Assembly: GCF_003020115.1 (NCBI RefSeq)
Contig: NZ_PYFX01000007.1
Coordinates: forward strand, 266,102-330,101
DNA from: Bradyrhizobium sp. MOS002
GTDB taxonomy: Bacteria; Pseudomonadota; Alphaproteobacteria; Rhizobiales; Xanthobacteraceae
DNA: 64,000 nt
Direction of reading: 5' to 3'
Below the pieces are notes generated by a model, which was given only the letters and a program-made list of their open reading frames with translations, made no database searches and was not told the DNA's origin. Shown here piece by piece: positions 25,405 to 34,225 of this stretch. Every line of letters starts with the position of its first letter. Within the stretch, counting starts at the first letter, position 1. The position numbers and the translations under genes are program-made.

Positions 25405-26619
25405 ATGTTTCGACCTCTGAGAATTGCGGCCGTCGCTCTCGCCATGCTGGCTGCGGCCGTCTCGTCCGCGCATGCTGCCGAGGCAACCTTCGACGACACC
25501 GCGCGCTTCCTCGCGGGCATGCAGCCTTCGGCGGATTCGCCGCTGGTGCCGCTCACGAAGGACCCGGGTTGGCAGCGCCACGCGAGATTCTTCGACGGCG
25601 CCTTCGCCCAGCTCGAGCAGCGCCAGCTCTCGAAGATCCGCAGCTGGGCCGACGTCAATCTGGCGGCGCCTAGGCCGACCATGTTTTATTTGTTCAGCGG
25701 CCCCGACTTCCTCTATGCCAACGCCTTCTATCCCAAGGCCAGCACTTACGTGCTCGGTGCGCTGGAGCCGGTCGGTGCGGTGGCTGACCTGACGCGATTG
25801 CCGCGCGGTTCGGTCGGCGCCGCGCTCTACAATGTCGAGCGCTCGCTCGGCTCGATCCTGAGCTTTTCCTTCTTCATTACCAAGCAGATGAAGGTCGATC
25901 TGCACGCCAATCAAGTCAACGGTACCTTGCCGATCCTCTATGTTTTCCTCGTCCGCTCCGGCAAGAGCATCCGCAATGTCGAGATGGTCGCGCTCGACGA
26001 CAAAGGCGGGATACATGTCGGCATCGACAATCCAGGACCGAATGCGACGCGCGGCGCCCGCATCACCTTTGCCGGCCCCGACGGCGAAGCGCGCACGCTG
26101 TACTATTTCTCGACCGATCTCTCCAATTCAGGTGCACGCGCGGCAGGGTTCCTGAAGTTCTGCGAGACGCTCGGTCCCGGCAACAGCCTGATCAAGAGTG
26201 CGTCTTATCTGCTGCACTCCGGCAACTTCACCGTCGCGCGCGATTGGTTGCTCGCCAACAGCGCGACTATCGTCCAGGACGATTCCGGCATTCCGCTTTC
26301 GAACTACAACGCGCGGCAATGGCGGTTCTTCCCGTTCGGCCGCTATCTCGGACCGATAGGCGAATTTCCCGGCCGCTACCAGGAACGCTACGCTGCATTG
26401 TTCACGCGCGCCCAGCCGATCGATTTCGGCGTCGGCTACCGCTGGCGGATGCACGAGTCGAACTTGCTGCTGTCGGTGAAGGTACCGGGAAGCGAGACGG
26501 CGCCGGGCGCGGAGACCACCTCGTCCGCCGAGCCGCCGCCGAAACCGCCGCGTCCGAAGCGGCCCCGTCCAGCCGAGCCGGTCCCGCCGCCACCCGGACG
26601 CTTTTTCTGGTCCCGCTAA
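25405..26619 (+). CDS. Exported protein with Pro/Lys-rich tail
   Basis: 404 residues. Signal peptide of about 25 residues (MFRPLRIAAVALAMLAAAVSS, AHA cleavage). The body (about 30-345) is mixed alpha/beta with no domain that I can name; phrases PGWQRHARFFDGAFAQLE and NARQWRFFPFGRYLGPIG are well-conserved looking. The last 50 residues are Pro/Lys/Arg-rich. It begins 3 bp after the permease stop, so the two are likely one operon. It may bind or modify the transported solute, but this is a guess. Confidence 0.8.
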   Translation: MFRPLRIAAVALAMLAAAVSSAHAAEATFDDTARFLAGMQPSADSPLVPLTKDPGWQRHARFFDGAFAQLEQRQLSKIRSWADVNLAAPRPTMFYLFSGPDFLYANAFYPKASTYVLGALEPVGAVADLTRLPRGSVGAALYNVERSLGSILSFSFFITKQMKVDLHANQVNGTLPILYVFLVRSGKSIRNVEMVALDDKGGIHVGIDNPGPNATRGARITFAGPDGEARTLYYFSTDLSNSGARAAGFLKFCETLGPGNSLIKSASYLLHSGNFTVARDWLLANSATIVQDDSGIPLSNYNARQWRFFPFGRYLGPIGEFPGRYQERYAALFTRAQPIDFGVGYRWRMHESNLLLSVKVPGSETAPGAETTSSAEPPPKPPRPKRPRPAEPVPPPPGRFFWSR

Positions 26620-26640
26620 GCCTGGTGCCAAGGCCCGGCG

Positions 26641-27204
26641 TTACGCCGCCGGGCTCTGGGCGACGACGACCAGGACCTCCGCCTTCTGCCGGCCGAGGCT
26701 CCTGACCTCGTGCGGTGTCTCGCCTGAAAAATACAGGCAATCCCCCTTGCCGAGGACGAGTTCTTCGCCGTCGAGCTTGATCGCGATCTTGCCGTTGATA
26801 ACGAACAGCAACTCTTCGCCCGCATGCGAGGCGCGCGTCGCCGATTTGTGCGGCGGGCTGAGGAGGAACGGCTCCATCATCTTGCGGGTGCGGCCGGTTG
26901 CCAATGGTACCACGCCAAAGGTGTCCTGAAACAACGGCACGTTGCCGCCTTCACGGCGGAACAGCGTGTAGCGCGGCGCGGGCTCGGCGTTCGGGTCGAA
27001 GAAATTCGCGACGTTGACCTCGAGCGCGGCTGCCATCCGTAGCAGGGCGGCGAGCGAAGGGATCTTCAGGTTGCGCTCGACCAGCGAGATATAGCCGCGC
27101 GTGAGATCACTCTGCCTGGCAAGCTGGTCCAGTGTCAGGCCCTTGGCGATCCGCGCCTGGCGAATATTGGCCCCGACGGCTGCCGCTTTGCTGACATCAA
27201 GCAC
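26641..27204 (-). CDS. XRE-cupin transcriptional regulator
   Basis: 187 residues, GTG start with GGGAG upstream. An N-terminal XRE-type helix-turn-helix (IRQARIAKGLTLDQLARQSD through SLAALLRMAAAL) is followed by a cupin domain (about 110-185; HAGEELLFVINGKIAIKLDG, YFSGETPHEVRS). This arrangement is found in regulators of amino-acid, polyamine or quinone-precursor catabolism. It is divergent from the MHS transporter gene and probably controls it. Effector not predictable. Confidence 0.9.
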   Translation of the reverse strand: MLDVSKAAAVGANIRQARIAKGLTLDQLARQSDLTRGYISLVERNLKIPSLAALLRMAAALEVNVANFFDPNAEPAPRYTLFRREGGNVPLFQDTFGVVPLATGRTRKMMEPFLLSPPHKSATRASHAGEELLFVINGKIAIKLDGEELVLGKGDCLYFSGETPHEVRSLGRQKAEVLVVVAQSPAA

Positions 27205-27559
27205 GCATGAGTCTCCCGAACTGCTGATGTCTCTTTTGCAACAGATGTCGCCCGACTGCCAGTCCGACGGGGCGCGCGGTCCCTTCCGCCTAGGCGCAAG
27301 TGTATTCCAAAGGAAAACTCATGCGCGGAAATTTGGAGCAAGGGCGCGGATATTGTAAGCAGAGGCTCTGGTATATCGTATAAATCAGCTCAAAATCAGT
27401 GCATTCAGCGCATTCTGCCGCTCCGTGCGGCATTTGCCGCGTTCCGCGTCGTTGATTTCCAACAGTAAACATGATCGATTTTTACCGTCCGGGCTGCCGA
27501 TGGGCTCCGTGGACAGAACCAACTGCTTCCCCTGGCGCCGGTACTTTTTGGAGAGATCG
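27205..27559. promoter_or_regulatory. Divergent control region between XRE-cupin gene and transporter
   Basis: About 355 bases without a supported gene. AT-rich stretches are at 27350-27395 (GGTATATCGTATAAATCAG, containing TATA-tcg-TATA) and near 27320. This may carry the promoter and operator of the divergent genes. The longer frame 27385-27675 is not believable as a gene. Confidence 0.4.
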
Positions 27560-28873
27560 ATGACCGTAGCAGACGACGTAACCCTGAACGTAGCGCCGGA
27601 CGAGGCGGCGAGCTTGCGGCGGATCGTGTGGTCGAGCGTGATCGGCACCGCCGTCGAATGGTACGACTTCCTCATCTACGGCACGGCGACCGCGCTGGTC
27701 TTCAACAAGGTCTTCTTCGCTGCCGGCAATCCAACGCTCGCCACCATCGCGGCCTTCGGCACTTATGCGGTCGGCTTTCTGGCGCGACCGCTTGGCGCCG
27801 CGATCTTCGGTCACTACGGCGACCGGGTGGGCCGCAAGGCGATGCTCGCGATCACGATCATGGTGATGGGCATCGGCACCTTCCTGATCGGCCTGCTTCC
27901 GACCTATCAGCAGATCGGGATCGCCGCGCCGCTGCTCTTGATTGGCCTGCGATTCCTTCAAGGCATTGGCCTCGGCGGCGAATGGGGTGGCGCGGTGCTG
28001 ATGGTGGTGGAGAATTGCCCGACGCACCGCCGCGGTCTGCTCGGCAGCATGGTGCAGGTCGGTAATCCCATCGGCAACCTCGCCGCGATCGGCATGTTTG
28101 CGCTGGTGGCGAGCCTGCCGGAAAGTGAGTTCATGTCCTATGGCTGGCGCATTCCGTTCCTGATCTCGATCCTCCTGGTCGGCGTCGGTCTCTACATCCG
28201 CCTCAACATGGAAGAGACTGTGGCCTTCCGTCAGGTCCAGGCCAAAAAGGAGGTCGCAAGTCTGCCGCTGGTCGAAATCTTCAGGCATCACCGCCGTCCT
28301 TTCTTTACCGCGGTCGGGCTGAAGATCTCGGAGATCGCCTATGCCAGCATCGGCGGCGTGTTCGTGATGTCCTACGCCACGGCGAATCTTGGCTTGTCGC
28401 GTACGGTGGTGCTGAACGGCGCCTTCGCGGCATCGCTGGTCGCACTGCTCGCCATTCCGCTGTTCGGCTGGCTGTCCGACATCGTCGGCCGCAAAAAGAT
28501 GTTCTATGCGAGCTGTCTGTTTTCGGCGCTGTTTGCCTTCCCGCTGTTCTGGCTGCTCAACACCCGCGATCCCACCATCGTCATCTGCACCATCGTGGTC
28601 GCGATTACTTTCGGGCAGATGGTGATGTTCGGCATCGGCGCGCCCTGGTATTCCGAGCTGTTTTCCGCGCGGCTGCGCTATAGCGGCGCCTCGCTCGGGT
28701 TTCAGGTCGGTGCTGCCATCAGTGGCGGATTGACGCCGCTGATTGCGGCGGCTCTGATGGCCTGGAGTGGCGGTGCCACTTGGCCGGTGTCGCTGCTGCT
28801 GATTGGCTGCGCCGCCATCACGGCGACCGCGACCACGTTCGCGCCGGAAATGGCGAACAAGGAACTGACCTGA
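27560..28873 (+). CDS. MFS transporter, metabolite:H+ symporter (MHS) family
   Basis: Inner-membrane uptake transporter of 437 residues with 12 helices. GTAVEWYDFLIYGTA in helix 1 and RPLGAAIFGHYGDRVGRKAM after helix 2 are the MHS signatures shared with ShiA and ProP, so it likely imports a small organic acid or zwitterion with protons. A second motif-A-like loop FGWLSDIVGRKKMF lies in the C-half. ATG 27560 has GGAGAG upstream. First gene of a likely operon with MOSC and reductase genes (55-bp gap), controlled by the divergent XRE-cupin regulator. Confidence 0.92.
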   Translation: MTVADDVTLNVAPDEAASLRRIVWSSVIGTAVEWYDFLIYGTATALVFNKVFFAAGNPTLATIAAFGTYAVGFLARPLGAAIFGHYGDRVGRKAMLAITIMVMGIGTFLIGLLPTYQQIGIAAPLLLIGLRFLQGIGLGGEWGGAVLMVVENCPTHRRGLLGSMVQVGNPIGNLAAIGMFALVASLPESEFMSYGWRIPFLISILLVGVGLYIRLNMEETVAFRQVQAKKEVASLPLVEIFRHHRRPFFTAVGLKISEIAYASIGGVFVMSYATANLGLSRTVVLNGAFAASLVALLAIPLFGWLSDIVGRKKMFYASCLFSALFAFPLFWLLNTRDPTIVICTIVVAITFGQMVMFGIGAPWYSELFSARLRYSGASLGFQVGAAISGGLTPLIAAALMAWSGGATWPVSLLLIGCAAITATATTFAPEMANKELT

Positions 28874-28879
28874 TCCCGC

Positions 28880-28904
28880 GGCGCGCCGCTGCTGGCGGCG
28901 CGCC
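28880..28904 (+). terminator. GC-rich hairpin between transporter and MOSC genes
   Basis: GGCGCGCCGC and GCGGCGCGCC form a perfect 10-bp stem with a 5-nt loop 7 bp after the transporter stop. No T tract follows, so it may attenuate or stabilise the 5' message rather than terminate. Confidence 0.5.
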
Positions 28905-28928
28905 ATCGCTTCTCACAAGGATTTTGTC

Positions 28929-29450
28929 ATGCTCGATGAGATAGACGCCGGCTCAGCCGATAGTACAGCACGCCTCGGCTGGTCCGGCTTGGTCCGCTTC
29001 CTCCATCTTGCTCCGCGCGCGTTTCTGCCAATGCGCGCGATGGAGCAGCTCGTTCTCGTCGCCGGCCAAGGGATCGAGGGCGACCGCTACATGATCGGGC
29101 GCGAGGAAGGATTTTATTCGCACAAGCCCGAAGAGGGCCGGCAGGTCACCCTGTTCGAGCTCGAGACCTTGGTCGCGCTCAAGCGCGACGCGGGAATCGA
29201 ACTCGGTCCCGAGGAGCATCGCCGCAACGTGACGGTCGAGGGCGTGCCGTTGAACCACCTGGTCGGCCGCCGCTTCTGGTTAGGTGAGACCTTGCTGGAA
29301 GCAACCCGATTATCGATTCCATGCCGGCACATCGAGGAGATCACCGGCAAGGCGATCTTCGATCCGCTCATCAACCGCTCGGGCCTCAACTGCAGGATCT
29401 TGCAAGGCGGCATCGTCAGGGTCGGCGACACCGTGCGGAACGCGGCATGA
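28929..29450 (+). CDS. MOSC domain protein (molybdenum cofactor sulfurase C-terminal-like)
   Basis: 173 residues. The MOSC core includes GQGIEGDRYMIGREEGFYS, LNHLVGRRFWLGE and the conserved cysteine in LSIPCRHIEEITG (Cys132), which in the mARC/YcbX/YiiM group ligates molybdenum. These enzymes reduce N-hydroxylated substrates with the help of an electron-transfer partner. Its TGA overlaps the ATG of the next gene, a flavin/2Fe-2S reductase, giving that partner. Length fits a stand-alone MOSC domain. An active molybdenum enzyme is plausible but unproven. Confidence 0.88.
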   Translation: MLDEIDAGSADSTARLGWSGLVRFLHLAPRAFLPMRAMEQLVLVAGQGIEGDRYMIGREEGFYSHKPEEGRQVTLFELETLVALKRDAGIELGPEEHRRNVTVEGVPLNHLVGRRFWLGETLLEATRLSIPCRHIEEITGKAIFDPLINRSGLNCRILQGGIVRVGDTVRNAA

Positions 29451-30403
29451 GCGCGCGGCCCATAACGACAATCAAGACGGTTGTCGCCGGCATCGAAGCG
29501 GCTGGTACGGGGATCAAGGTGTTCACGCTGGCCGATCCCGACCGTTGGGACCTGCCGCCGTTCAAGCCTGGCGCCCACATCGACCTGCATCTGCCGAACG
29601 GTCTCGTGCGGACCTATTCCCTCTGCAACGAGCCCGCCGACAACACGCGTTACGTCATCGCGGTCAAACGCGAGGCCGATGGGCGCGGCGGTTCGCGCGC
29701 GCTTCACGACGAGGTTGGCATAGGCGACGTCATCGGCGTGTCACTGCCGCGCGGCGGGCTGGAGCCGGGTGCGGACATTGCGCGCCATGTGTTCGTCGCG
29801 GGTGGCATTGGCGTGACTCCGTTCCTGTCGATGGCACGTCACCTCCTGCGGATCGGCAATGCAGACTTTGTGCTGCACCTCATCGTGCGCGAGGAGGTGC
29901 CGCTTGCCGCACACCTCGCGCCGCTGATCGAAGCGGGGCGTGTCGTCGTGCACCGCACGTCCAGGGCTGGGCGTCCGGATCTGGCGTCGCTGGTCGGAGA
30001 GGTTGGCGTGCAGACGATGGTCGCCTGCTGCGGGCCGGAAGGCATGACCGACGAGTTCGAGGGCATGACCGCAGCGTGGCCCGCAGCCAACGTTCACATC
30101 GAGCGTTTCGTCGCGCCGCCACCGATGATCGACCCCGACGCCAAGCCTTTCGTGCTGTCGCTGGCGCGTACGGGGACGGAAATCCAGGTTCGCGCCGGCC
30201 AGACCATGCTGGCCGCCTTGCATGAAGGAGGCATCGATATACCGACGTCCTGCTGCGGCGGCATCTGCGGCGCCTGCAAGGTCGGCTGGATCGAGGGCAA
30301 GCCCGTGCACCGCGATCGCGTCCTGTCGCCGTATGAGCGCGAACGCTTTCTCATGGTCTGCGTCGCCGGATCGAACGCGGACCGGCTGGTGCTGGACCTC
30401 TAA
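29447..30403 (+). CDS. Phthalate dioxygenase reductase-type oxidoreductase (FMN, 2Fe-2S)
   Basis: 318 residues. Order of domains: FMN-binding beta barrel (RTYSLCNEP near 55), NADH-binding domain (GGIGVTP near 115; CCGPEGM near 195) and a plant-type [2Fe-2S] ferredoxin at the C-terminus (C-x4-C-x2-C in SCCGGICGACKVG, last Cys in MVCVAGS). It passes electrons from NADH to a partner oxygenase or molybdoenzyme. No oxygenase lies near; instead it is translationally coupled (ATGA) to the MOSC gene, which is likely its acceptor. Confidence 0.9.
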   Translation: MSARPITTIKTVVAGIEAAGTGIKVFTLADPDRWDLPPFKPGAHIDLHLPNGLVRTYSLCNEPADNTRYVIAVKREADGRGGSRALHDEVGIGDVIGVSLPRGGLEPGADIARHVFVAGGIGVTPFLSMARHLLRIGNADFVLHLIVREEVPLAAHLAPLIEAGRVVVHRTSRAGRPDLASLVGEVGVQTMVACCGPEGMTDEFEGMTAAWPAANVHIERFVAPPPMIDPDAKPFVLSLARTGTEIQVRAGQTMLAALHEGGIDIPTSCCGGICGACKVGWIEGKPVHRDRVLSPYERERFLMVCVAGSNADRLVLDL

Positions 30404-30410
30404 GTCTAGC

Positions 30411-30623
30411 CTACCAGTGCACGCTCTGGCTCGGCACGATGAACGCCGTCGTGCTTTGGGGCGTGGCAAGACTCGTCGTCAGATACCAGCCGGAGCCGAC
30501 GACGAGCACCAGCAGGGCGATGATGGCGAGCATGTCGAGGGTTCTGGGATCGTGGCCTCTCGGACCACCTCGGGAATCCGGTCCAAGCCGGAGCCGAAAA
30601 TGAGGGCTGATTTTCCAGCGCAT
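30411..30623 (-). CDS. Small single-span membrane protein
   Basis: 70 residues beginning MRWKISPHFRLRLGPDSR. One hydrophobic helix (MLAIIALLVLVVGSGWYL) at about 35-52, N-terminus basic, C-terminus outside. ATG 30623 has GGGAGGAAAC with excellent spacing. Convergent with the reductase gene (7-bp gap). Function unknown. Confidence 0.7.
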   Translation of the reverse strand: MRWKISPHFRLRLGPDSRGGPRGHDPRTLDMLAIIALLVLVVGSGWYLTTSLATPQSTTAFIVPSQSVHW

Positions 30624-30715
30624 TGTTGTTTCCTCCCGCGGGAGCATGAACTCAACGCGAGGGAGGAATTTCGGTTCCACTCAAGGTAGCAACGCGTGAT
30701 GCGCCGCATCAATTG

Positions 30716-31054
30716 TTAGGATGCGTTGACGCCGCGCCAGCGGCCGTAGCGCCAAGGCAGATACCAGCACGAAGCTTGCGGTGCGGTGAGGGGCACGTTG
30801 TCGATGCCCGAGGTGCCGAAGGGGTTGCAGCGGAGCAGGCGCGCCAGTGTCATCCAGCCGCCGGCCCACAGCCCGAACCGTTCGATCGCCTCGTCGCCAT
30901 AAACGGAGCAGGTGGGCAGGTGCCGGCAATTGTAGCCGACCAGCGGCGAGAGCGTGTGGCGGTAGAGCCAGATCAGCGCGCGGCCGAATCTGCGCGGAAG
31001 CCGGACCGCGCCCGCGACGGGATTGGAACAGTGCTCGCAGGCTGATTGCTTCAT
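30716..31054 (-). CDS. yidD: Membrane protein insertion efficiency factor YidD
   Basis: 112 residues. The family core is complete: LIWLYRHTLSPLVGYNCRHLPTCS, then YGDEAIERFGLWAGGWMTLARLLRCNPFG and a C-terminal WYLPWRYGRWRG. YidD helps YidC insert membrane proteins; usually it lies in rpmH-rnpA-yidC clusters, but here it stands alone, as in other rhizobia. Starts at 31141 and 31054 are both in frame; the shorter fits the usual length. Upstream region 31055-31295 has no other gene. Confidence 0.93.
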   Translation of the reverse strand: MKQSACEHCSNPVAGAVRLPRRFGRALIWLYRHTLSPLVGYNCRHLPTCSVYGDEAIERFGLWAGGWMTLARLLRCNPFGTSGIDNVPLTAPQASCWYLPWRYGRWRGVNAS

Positions 31055-31295
31055 GGGCGCTTTGCTGAGATCGTGGGCGAGGTTTTGCGCGGTTCCGACG
31101 CAGGGAACTGTAAGCTGTTGTTTGTGCGTCATATTTTGCATGCTTTTTGGGAGCAGTGCAGCAAGTGCCTATGGACGAGCTGTATTCCCCGGGATACCAT
31201 TTTTGTGACGTTCATGTGAGACTCATTGGAACGTCAGAACGGGGCTTGGCTGAGTCGGCTCGCCGTAAGGCTTGGGACTTGGGGAAGGGACCAGT

Positions 31296-32198
31296 TTGAA
31301 ACTTCTGAAGGTGCTCAAACTTCGCGGCTGGTTGCTGGTGGGAACCGCTGCTTGTGGTGTCGTGTTGGCTGGCGCCGTCGCGACGCTCGGGTCGTCGGCC
31401 CGAGCCGGTGCTGCACTCGAAGAGCGCAAGCTGCCGATGAAGTTCGGCTGGGTCGCCTGCGAACCGAATTGCCGCGGATGGGTCAGTGCAGTCGGCATCA
31501 TCACCGCCGATACGCCCAGGGACTTCGAAGAGTTTTCCCGCGGGCGCCAACTCGGCGGCGCCACCGTGGTGCTCGATTCCAGCGGGGGTTCCGTCAACGA
31601 CGCGATCACGCTCGGCCGGCGTTTCCGCAATCTCGGACTTCTGACCACGGTCGGCATCAGCCTTCAGAACCGCAGTGGGCAGTCGGCCCGTCCGGCGGTC
31701 GCGCCTGAGGCCTATTGCGAATCCATGTGCGTGTTCCTGTTGCTGGCCGGCAAGAAGCGCTACGTGCCGGAAGCGGCCCATGTCCGGGTTCATCAGATCT
31801 GGATGGGCGATCGTGCCGACGATGCCAAGGCGGCGAGCTACAGCGCGCAGGATTTGATGATCGTGGAGCGCGACATCGGCCGGCTCGCCAAATACACGTT
31901 CGACATGGGCGGTGCCGGCGATCTGCTGTCGCTCGCGCTCAGCATCCCGCCCTGGGAAGATCTGCACGAGCTCGATGCAGGCGAGCTCAAGCTCACCAAT
32001 CTCGTGACGACGGATCTCGTGGCCGACGTGCTGCCGCATGTCGACATCTCCGCGCCGGCAATGGCGGAGCTTGCACCGAAGACCCAGGCGAGGTTCGGTG
32101 CGGAAGAACCGGAGCAGCCCGCCAAGTCGACCAAGACGGCGGAAGCCCTGGTGCCGACGGGCGGCGTGGCCACGCCGGTCGCGGCGTCGCAGAAGTAG
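31296..32198 (+). CDS. Periplasmic ClpP/crotonase-fold protein (COG3904-like)
   Basis: 300 residues. An N-terminal basic and hydrophobic signal (LRGWLLVGTAACGVVLAGA). The following domain has DSSGGSVNDAITLGRRFRNL and CESMCVFLLLAGKKRYVPE; the Ser in ESMC sits where ClpP/SppA proteins have the nucleophile. HVRVHQIW would supply a His. A Lys/Ala-rich tail ends the protein. TTG 31296 is preferred because GGAAGGGA lies 5-9 nt upstream. Proteolytic or binding role unproven. Confidence 0.78.
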   Translation: MKLLKVLKLRGWLLVGTAACGVVLAGAVATLGSSARAGAALEERKLPMKFGWVACEPNCRGWVSAVGIITADTPRDFEEFSRGRQLGGATVVLDSSGGSVNDAITLGRRFRNLGLLTTVGISLQNRSGQSARPAVAPEAYCESMCVFLLLAGKKRYVPEAAHVRVHQIWMGDRADDAKAASYSAQDLMIVERDIGRLAKYTFDMGGAGDLLSLALSIPPWEDLHELDAGELKLTNLVTTDLVADVLPHVDISAPAMAELAPKTQARFGAEEPEQPAKSTKTAEALVPTGGVATPVAASQK

Positions 32199-32270
32199 CC
32201 TCGAATCTCTGATCTCATTGCCGGGCCCAGCAACGAGCCCGGGATCGGCCTCCGCAATCAGCCTCCGGAC

Positions 32271-32726
32271 TCATCCTTGCGCCGTAGCCGGCTGCTTCGC
32301 CTTGGCCTCGATCTGGCCGATGGCATCGACCACGGCATCGAAGGTCAGGAGCGTCGAGGCGTGGCGCGCCTTGTAGTCGCGGACCGGCTCGAGGAACTTG
32401 ATCTCTTCCCATTTGCCTTCAGGAGGCGCGCCGTTCTCCTTCAGCATCTTGCGAACAGTCTCGCGTAACTCACGGAGTTCGCTCGCAGTCGATCCGACGA
32501 TCCGACTTGCCATGATGGATGAAGAAGCCTGTCCCAGCGCGCAGGCCTTCACGTCATGGGCGAAGTCGGTAACCTTGTCGCCCTCCATCTTGAGGTCGAT
32601 CTTGACGGTCGAGCCGCACAGCTTGGAGTGGGCGGTGGCGGTGGCATCGGGATCCGGCAAGCGCCCGAGCCGCGGAATATTCCCGGCCAGTTCGATGATC
32701 CGCTTGTTATAAATGTCGTTCAGCAT
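32271..32726 (-). CDS. IscU/NifU_N-like iron-sulfur scaffold protein
   Basis: 151 residues, NifU_N fold. Two of the three cluster ligands are present (Cys37 in KLCGST, Cys62 in KACALGQ). The third is replaced by His122 in ARHAST, and the Asp that follows the first Cys (CGD in IscU and SufU) is Ser. Such alphaproteobacterial variants occur without isc genes nearby. It may assist SUF assembly in a different way. Monocistronic, divergent from folE. Confidence 0.88.
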   Translation of the reverse strand: MLNDIYNKRIIELAGNIPRLGRLPDPDATATAHSKLCGSTVKIDLKMEGDKVTDFAHDVKACALGQASSSIMASRIVGSTASELRELRETVRKMLKENGAPPEGKWEEIKFLEPVRDYKARHASTLLTFDAVVDAIGQIEAKAKQPATAQG

Positions 32727-32956
32727 GTGATGGAGTCCAGCAGGATCGGCCTTGGCGTGCGCCGTCCACGGCCCTATATAGGGTCGGAACTGGCGGAAAA
32801 ACAGTCCAGCGCAGTAGCAGTGGTGTGATCCAGAACCGTGCTGCCGGCGTTATAGTTGCAGACCTTTTCGCCAAAACTGTTCTCTCAGGCGTCCGGCGGT
32901 TCGCCGCCCCGTCTGCCGGTGACACTCCGGCCGCAAGGCCGTCGAACGGAGTAGAC

Positions 32957-33649
32957 ATGGACGCTACCATCAAATCCATCCGCCCCAACAAGCCCTCCGA
33001 CCGGCAGCCCGACAGCCGCCCGGCGGAGCTTGATCCTTCCGAATTCCTCGCCGCCGCCGTCCGTGCCGACCAGCCGCGCCCTGCGCGCGCCGAGGCCGAG
33101 CAGGCGGTGAAGACGCTGCTCGCCTATATCGGCGAGAACACCAACCGCGAGGGCTTGCTCGACACGCCGCGCCGCGTGGTCGAGGCTTTCGACGAACTCT
33201 ATCAGGGCTACCACCAGTGCCCGGCCGAGGTGCTCGATCGTACCTTCGGCGAGACCGCCGGCTATGATGATTTCGTCCTTGTGCGCGACATCGAGTTCAC
33301 CTCGCAATGCGAGCATCACATGATGCCGTTCTACGGCAAGGCGCACATCGCCTACACGCCGGTGGAACGCGTGGTCGGCCTGTCGAAGCTTGCGCGCCTC
33401 ACCGACATCTTCGCCCGCCGGCTCCAGACCCAGGAGCACATGACCGCGCAGATCGCGGCGGCGATCGACGAGAGCCTCAAGCCGCGCGGCGTTGCCGTGC
33501 TGATCGAGGCCGAGCATACCTGCATGTCGGTGCGAGGCGTCGCCAAACATGGCGCCTCCACCTTCACCAGCCGCTTCACCGGCATGTTCCGCGACAATCC
33601 GGCGGAGCAGGCTCGTTTTCTGTCCCTGGTGCGAGGCCTGCAGCGCTGA
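32957..33649 (+). CDS. folE: GTP cyclohydrolase I
   Basis: First step of tetrahydrofolate (and, in some bacteria, queuosine) synthesis: GTP to dihydroneopterin triphosphate. 230 residues, with a 40-residue N-terminal extension before the core. Zinc ligands Cys118 (QCEHH), His121 and Cys189 (HTCMSVRG) keep the exact E. coli spacing; the catalytic region YTPVERVVGLSK is intact. ATG 32957 with CGGAG upstream; the longer open frame to 32825 is not used. hisI follows after 27 bp, probably cotranscribed. Confidence 0.97.
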   Translation: MDATIKSIRPNKPSDRQPDSRPAELDPSEFLAAAVRADQPRPARAEAEQAVKTLLAYIGENTNREGLLDTPRRVVEAFDELYQGYHQCPAEVLDRTFGETAGYDDFVLVRDIEFTSQCEHHMMPFYGKAHIAYTPVERVVGLSKLARLTDIFARRLQTQEHMTAQIAAAIDESLKPRGVAVLIEAEHTCMSVRGVAKHGASTFTSRFTGMFRDNPAEQARFLSLVRGLQR

Positions 33650-33676
33650 CCTCGCGAACTGACCGGCGAGGGCGTT

Positions 33677-34099
33677 GTGTCCGCTCACTCCCATGAGACC
33701 GAGGAAGGTCTCGCCTTCCTTCCCAGATTCGACGCGGCCGGTCTCGTGACGGTCGTCGCGACCGACGTCGCCACCGGCGACGTGCTGATGGTCGCGCACA
33801 TGAATGACGAGGCGCTGCGCAAGACCATCGCGACCGGCGAGGCCTGGTACTTCAGCCGCTCGCGCAATGCCTTGTGGCGAAAAGGTGAGACCTCGGGTCA
33901 AACCCAGCGCGTGGTGGAGATCCGCACCGATTGCGATCAGGATGCGGTCTGGATCCGCGTCGAGCAGATCGGCGCGGCGTGTCACACCGGTCGCCGCTCC
34001 TGCTTCTACCGCAAGGTCGAGGCCGAAGACGGCGGCGCCAGGCTCGTCTTCGTCGATGCGGACAGGCTGTTCGATCCGGACGCGGTGTACAAGAAGTAG
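33677..34099 (+). CDS. hisI: Phosphoribosyl-AMP cyclohydrolase
   Basis: Third step of histidine synthesis, opening the adenine ring of PR-AMP. 140 residues, stand-alone HisI without the HisE domain. Zinc and magnesium ligands are in TDCDQDAVW and ACHTGRRSCFYR. Start GTG at 33677 with GAGGG 5 nt before. Lies directly after folE; the rest of the his operon is elsewhere. Confidence 0.97.
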   Translation: MSAHSHETEEGLAFLPRFDAAGLVTVVATDVATGDVLMVAHMNDEALRKTIATGEAWYFSRSRNALWRKGETSGQTQRVVEIRTDCDQDAVWIRVEQIGAACHTGRRSCFYRKVEAEDGGARLVFVDADRLFDPDAVYKK

Positions 34100-34225
34100 C
34101 CCTGCCGTCACGCGGAGGGCGGGCGGCGGAATTAACCCCGAATTAACCATACCTGTCCCACGGTGAGAGGACAGGGCGCCGAGTTGCCGGCGCCATTCAA
34201 CGCCGCGCGGGGCGGGCACTTCATC

